From assembly GCA_916610825.1 (NCBI GenBank), contig OU744448.1, positions 5,148,287-5,212,286 on the forward strand: 64,000 nucleotides of DNA, read 5' to 3'. Of the stretch, positions 63,608-64,000 are shown in pieces (positions within the stretch are counted from its first letter, which is position 1; every line of letters begins with the position of its first letter). The notes under the pieces were generated by a model. That model saw nothing but the letters and a program-made list of their open reading frames with translations. It did not search any database and was not told the origin of the DNA. The position numbers and the translations under genes were made by a program. Source of the DNA: Haliclystus octoradiatus (Eukaryota; Cnidaria; Staurozoa; Stauromedusae; Haliclystidae).

Positions 63608-64000
63608 TTATTCTATAAATATTATTTTATTATTTGCGAGACTGTAGGAGACTCTTTTTACAAATCCTGCTTTAACATATCTTTGAACTAAATTGCAGAT
63701 ACTTTCCGAATATAAAAAACCAGTATTTTTCTGTATTTTCAAATTGTTGAATAATTCAACTTGAAAGTACACATCTTTAACAGCATCTTTTTCTAGCAAT
63801 AGAATGGACAAAATTCGACCATATTCTTTGATTAAATTATCGTCTGATATGATTTTTATGTATGATTGCTTATTTTTATTTTCTGAACCATGCAGGTGCA
63901 TTGAATGGCCAGTAGACTCGTCTGCTAATGTAATCGTGTCTGTTCTGTAGGCTTTGGTGAAATTGATATTGAGGTCATGAATATGTTTTACCTGGGACAC
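63608..64000 (-). CDS. Unrecognised ORF, 3'-terminal exon or gene end (partial)
   Basis: Open from the window edge to a TAA at 63608-63610: 130 codons, no internal ATG-independent evidence of a start. Basic and Ile/Leu-rich, with a C-terminal part (ILSILLLEKDAVKDVYFQVE and later LVQRYVKAGFVKRVSYSL) that looks like a helix-helix-strand winged-helix fold. I do not recognise the family. Same strand as EXOSC8 and 5' of its last three exons. An upstream exon may exist beyond 64000. It could be a nested gene or a separate neighbour. Confidence 0.5.
   Translation of the reverse strand: MSQVKHIHDLNINFTKAYRTDTITLADESTGHSMHLHGSENKNKQSYIKIISDDNLIKEYGRILSILLLEKDAVKDVYFQVELFNNLKIQKNTGFLYSESICNLVQRYVKAGFVKRVSYSLANNKIIFIE

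Overview
This is an AT-rich animal genomic window. Its genes are split into many short exons with GT-AG introns, introns run from hundreds of bases to several kilobases, and repeats are dense. The set of homologues (a nicotinamidase, which vertebrates lack, next to vertebrate-like IPO9, MGAT4, SUPT20H and EXOSC8 genes) suggests an invertebrate, probably an invertebrate deuterostome. I cannot name the species or phylum from sequence alone.

Layout. 1-15203 (minus): the first ten exons of importin-9, running off the left edge. Its intron 2 holds a decayed Ty3/gypsy LTR retrotransposon (7643-10992) and a LINE fragment set in ATT microsatellites. Its intron 1 carries a tRNA-Gly(GCC)-like gene. 16393-17735 (minus): a small unrecognised membrane protein in two exons. 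19513-23984 (plus): a five-exon nicotinamidase with a complete set of active-site residues. 26628-38230 (minus): an MGAT4-type N-acetylglucosaminyltransferase, from its signal anchor to almost its C-terminus. 39084-58461 (plus): SUPT20H, the SPT20 subunit of SAGA, in 15 exons including one GC-AG intron. 58944-62414 (minus): the last three exons of EXOSC8, with the 5' part beyond the right edge. 63608-64000 (minus): an unrecognised ORF that runs off the edge.

MGAT4 and SUPT20H are head to head, 853 bp apart. SUPT20H and EXOSC8 are tail to tail with 482 bp between stop codons. From memory, human EXOSC8 and SUPT20H on chromosome 13 are also adjacent and convergent, so this pair looks like old conserved microsynteny. 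The genes belong to unrelated pathways: nuclear import, NAD salvage, N-glycan branching, transcription co-activation and RNA decay.

The noncoding DNA is mostly small transposons. I could define: a hAT-like MITE with 8-bp target duplications; a pogo-like MITE at TA sites; a MITE built of TTCATGAAC palindromes; two tRNA-derived SINE families; several large foldback elements, two of them associated with minisatellites of 42-bp and 60-bp units; and a cluster of a CAGTCAGACACG motif in SUPT20H intron 1. Nested insertions with empty-site evidence allow some relative dating. I found no convincing wholly new biochemical system. The strongest leads are the inverted-repeat-flanked minisatellites, the foldback element inside the MGAT4/SUPT20H shared promoter, and the unidentified genes at 17 kb and 64 kb.
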